Shown piece by piece: positions 63,704 to 64,000 of a stretch of DNA of 64,000 nt; within the stretch, counting starts at the first letter, position 1; every line of letters begins with the position of its first letter. The stretch lies in the NCBI GenBank assembly GCA_030066195.1, contig JASJCB010000038.1:21038-85037 (forward strand), in the 5' to 3' direction. A model generated the notes under the pieces. It saw only the letters and a program-made list of their open reading frames with translations. It had not been told where the DNA came from and ran no database searches. Origin of the DNA: Acidobacteriota bacterium. Lineage in GTDB: Bacteria > Acidobacteriota > Holophagae > Acanthopleuribacterales > Acanthopleuribacteraceae. A program made the position numbers and the translations under genes.

Positions 63704-64000
63704 TTATCCCGGCGAGGCCTGTCGGGGCCAGGTTGCCTCAACCATGGATCTCGTGATTACGGTCGGGTTTCCGGCTCTCGACGCCTCCCCGGGGCGATCG
63801 AGGCGCACGTGTCGTTGCGGCGCCGCTCCGGCGGGTTCAAGGTTCGGTTCCATCGCGTTTTCAGGGATATCATCCTCCCGGGTTGGTTCCACCGCGCCTT
63901 CGGGGGGATGATCCTCCCGGGTCGGCTCCGCTTCGGAAGGTCGTTCCGCCGGGGCTGTTGTCGGCGCCTCGTCGGTCGTGGGTTCTTCTTGTTTGCCGGT
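63704..64000 (-). CDS. hypothetical protein, C-terminal part (partial)
   Basis: The frame is open to the window edge. The 98 visible residues are Pro/Glu/Ala-rich with repeated EPTRED words (EAEPTREDHPPEG, VEPTREDDIPENA) and a short basic tail. Such low-complexity linkers occur near the ends of secreted or membrane proteins. Too little is present to name it. Confidence 0.4.
   Translation of the reverse strand, partial: TGKQEEPTTDEAPTTAPAERPSEAEPTREDHPPEGAVEPTREDDIPENAMEPNLEPAGAAPQRHVRLDRPGEASRAGNPTVITRSMVEATWPRQASPG

Overview
The window looks like a chromosomal segment of a GC-rich Gram-negative bacterium. The outer-membrane and periplasmic parts include a TonB-dependent receptor, lipoproteins with lipoboxes and type VI secretion tip proteins. 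It also carries several TPR proteins, a Ser/Thr kinase, ECF sigma factors and a two-component-style propeller phosphatase. That mix is typical of Acidobacteriota (Holophagae/Acanthopleuribacter-like) or a similarly signalling-rich phylum. This taxonomic guess is inference; no rRNA or other marker gene is present.

Layout. 0-4 kb: end of an ECF sigma factor, a membrane protein, a TPR protein and a DUF4236 protein. 4.4-6.5 kb: a two-gene cassette of nucleoside/base deaminase and nucleoside phosphorylase-like protein, resembling a nucleotide-directed conflict system. 7-12 kb: FHA-like sigma-54 activator translationally coupled to a Ser/Thr kinase-TPR protein. 12.7-15.2 kb: a sulfatase, a lone class I lanthipeptide-like precursor and an orphan antitoxin. 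15.9-18.9 kb: TAXI-type TRAP transporter. 18.9-20.4 kb: AAA ATPase with PD-(D/E)xK domain. 20.8-30.5 kb: an orphan type VI effector island: VgrG, a putative adaptor, a PAAR-RHS protein with a deaminase-like toxin tip, a SUKH-like immunity protein, a zincin-like protein and an exported protein.

30.6-35.8 kb (minus strand) is the most unusual region. A Ro60/Rsr-type TROVE-vWA gene lies between a short ubiquitin-like candidate and a ThiF/E1-type gene with an unknown partner. Four tRNA-like RNAs are interspersed. Two are circularly permuted, with D-arm, T-arm and a capped acceptor stem, as in bacterial Y RNAs. Two are linear tRNA-like modules in which a new 9-bp terminal stem replaces the acceptor. 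Upstream are two promoter-small ORF-terminator units with near-identical hairpins. I read this as an RNA-surveillance/conjugation operon.

36-50 kb: TraB family protein, sigma/anti-sigma pair, fasciclin protein, TlpA-like lipoprotein, MobA-like transferase, beta-lactamase-fold hydrolase, TonB receptor, Rpn-type nuclease, and two exported proteins. 50.8-56.7 kb: split class I lanthipeptide dehydratase (two proteins) plus an extended LanC cyclase. No precursor is convincing beside them; the best candidate lies 36 kb away. 56.7-64 kb: RluA-type pseudouridine synthase, an unknown family with repeats, a very large propeller-SpoIIE phosphatase, a helical-repeat exported protein, and a truncated proline/glutamate-rich gene end.

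Genome-plasticity marks recur. Three genes have their 3' ends re-duplicated directly downstream. There is a truncated paralog of the AAA/PD-(D/E)xK gene, a dispersed AAGCTTSAAG/CAACTTG repeat family, and a GC-rich inverted-repeat element at two loci. All annotation here is by reading sequence and translations; no database search was run.
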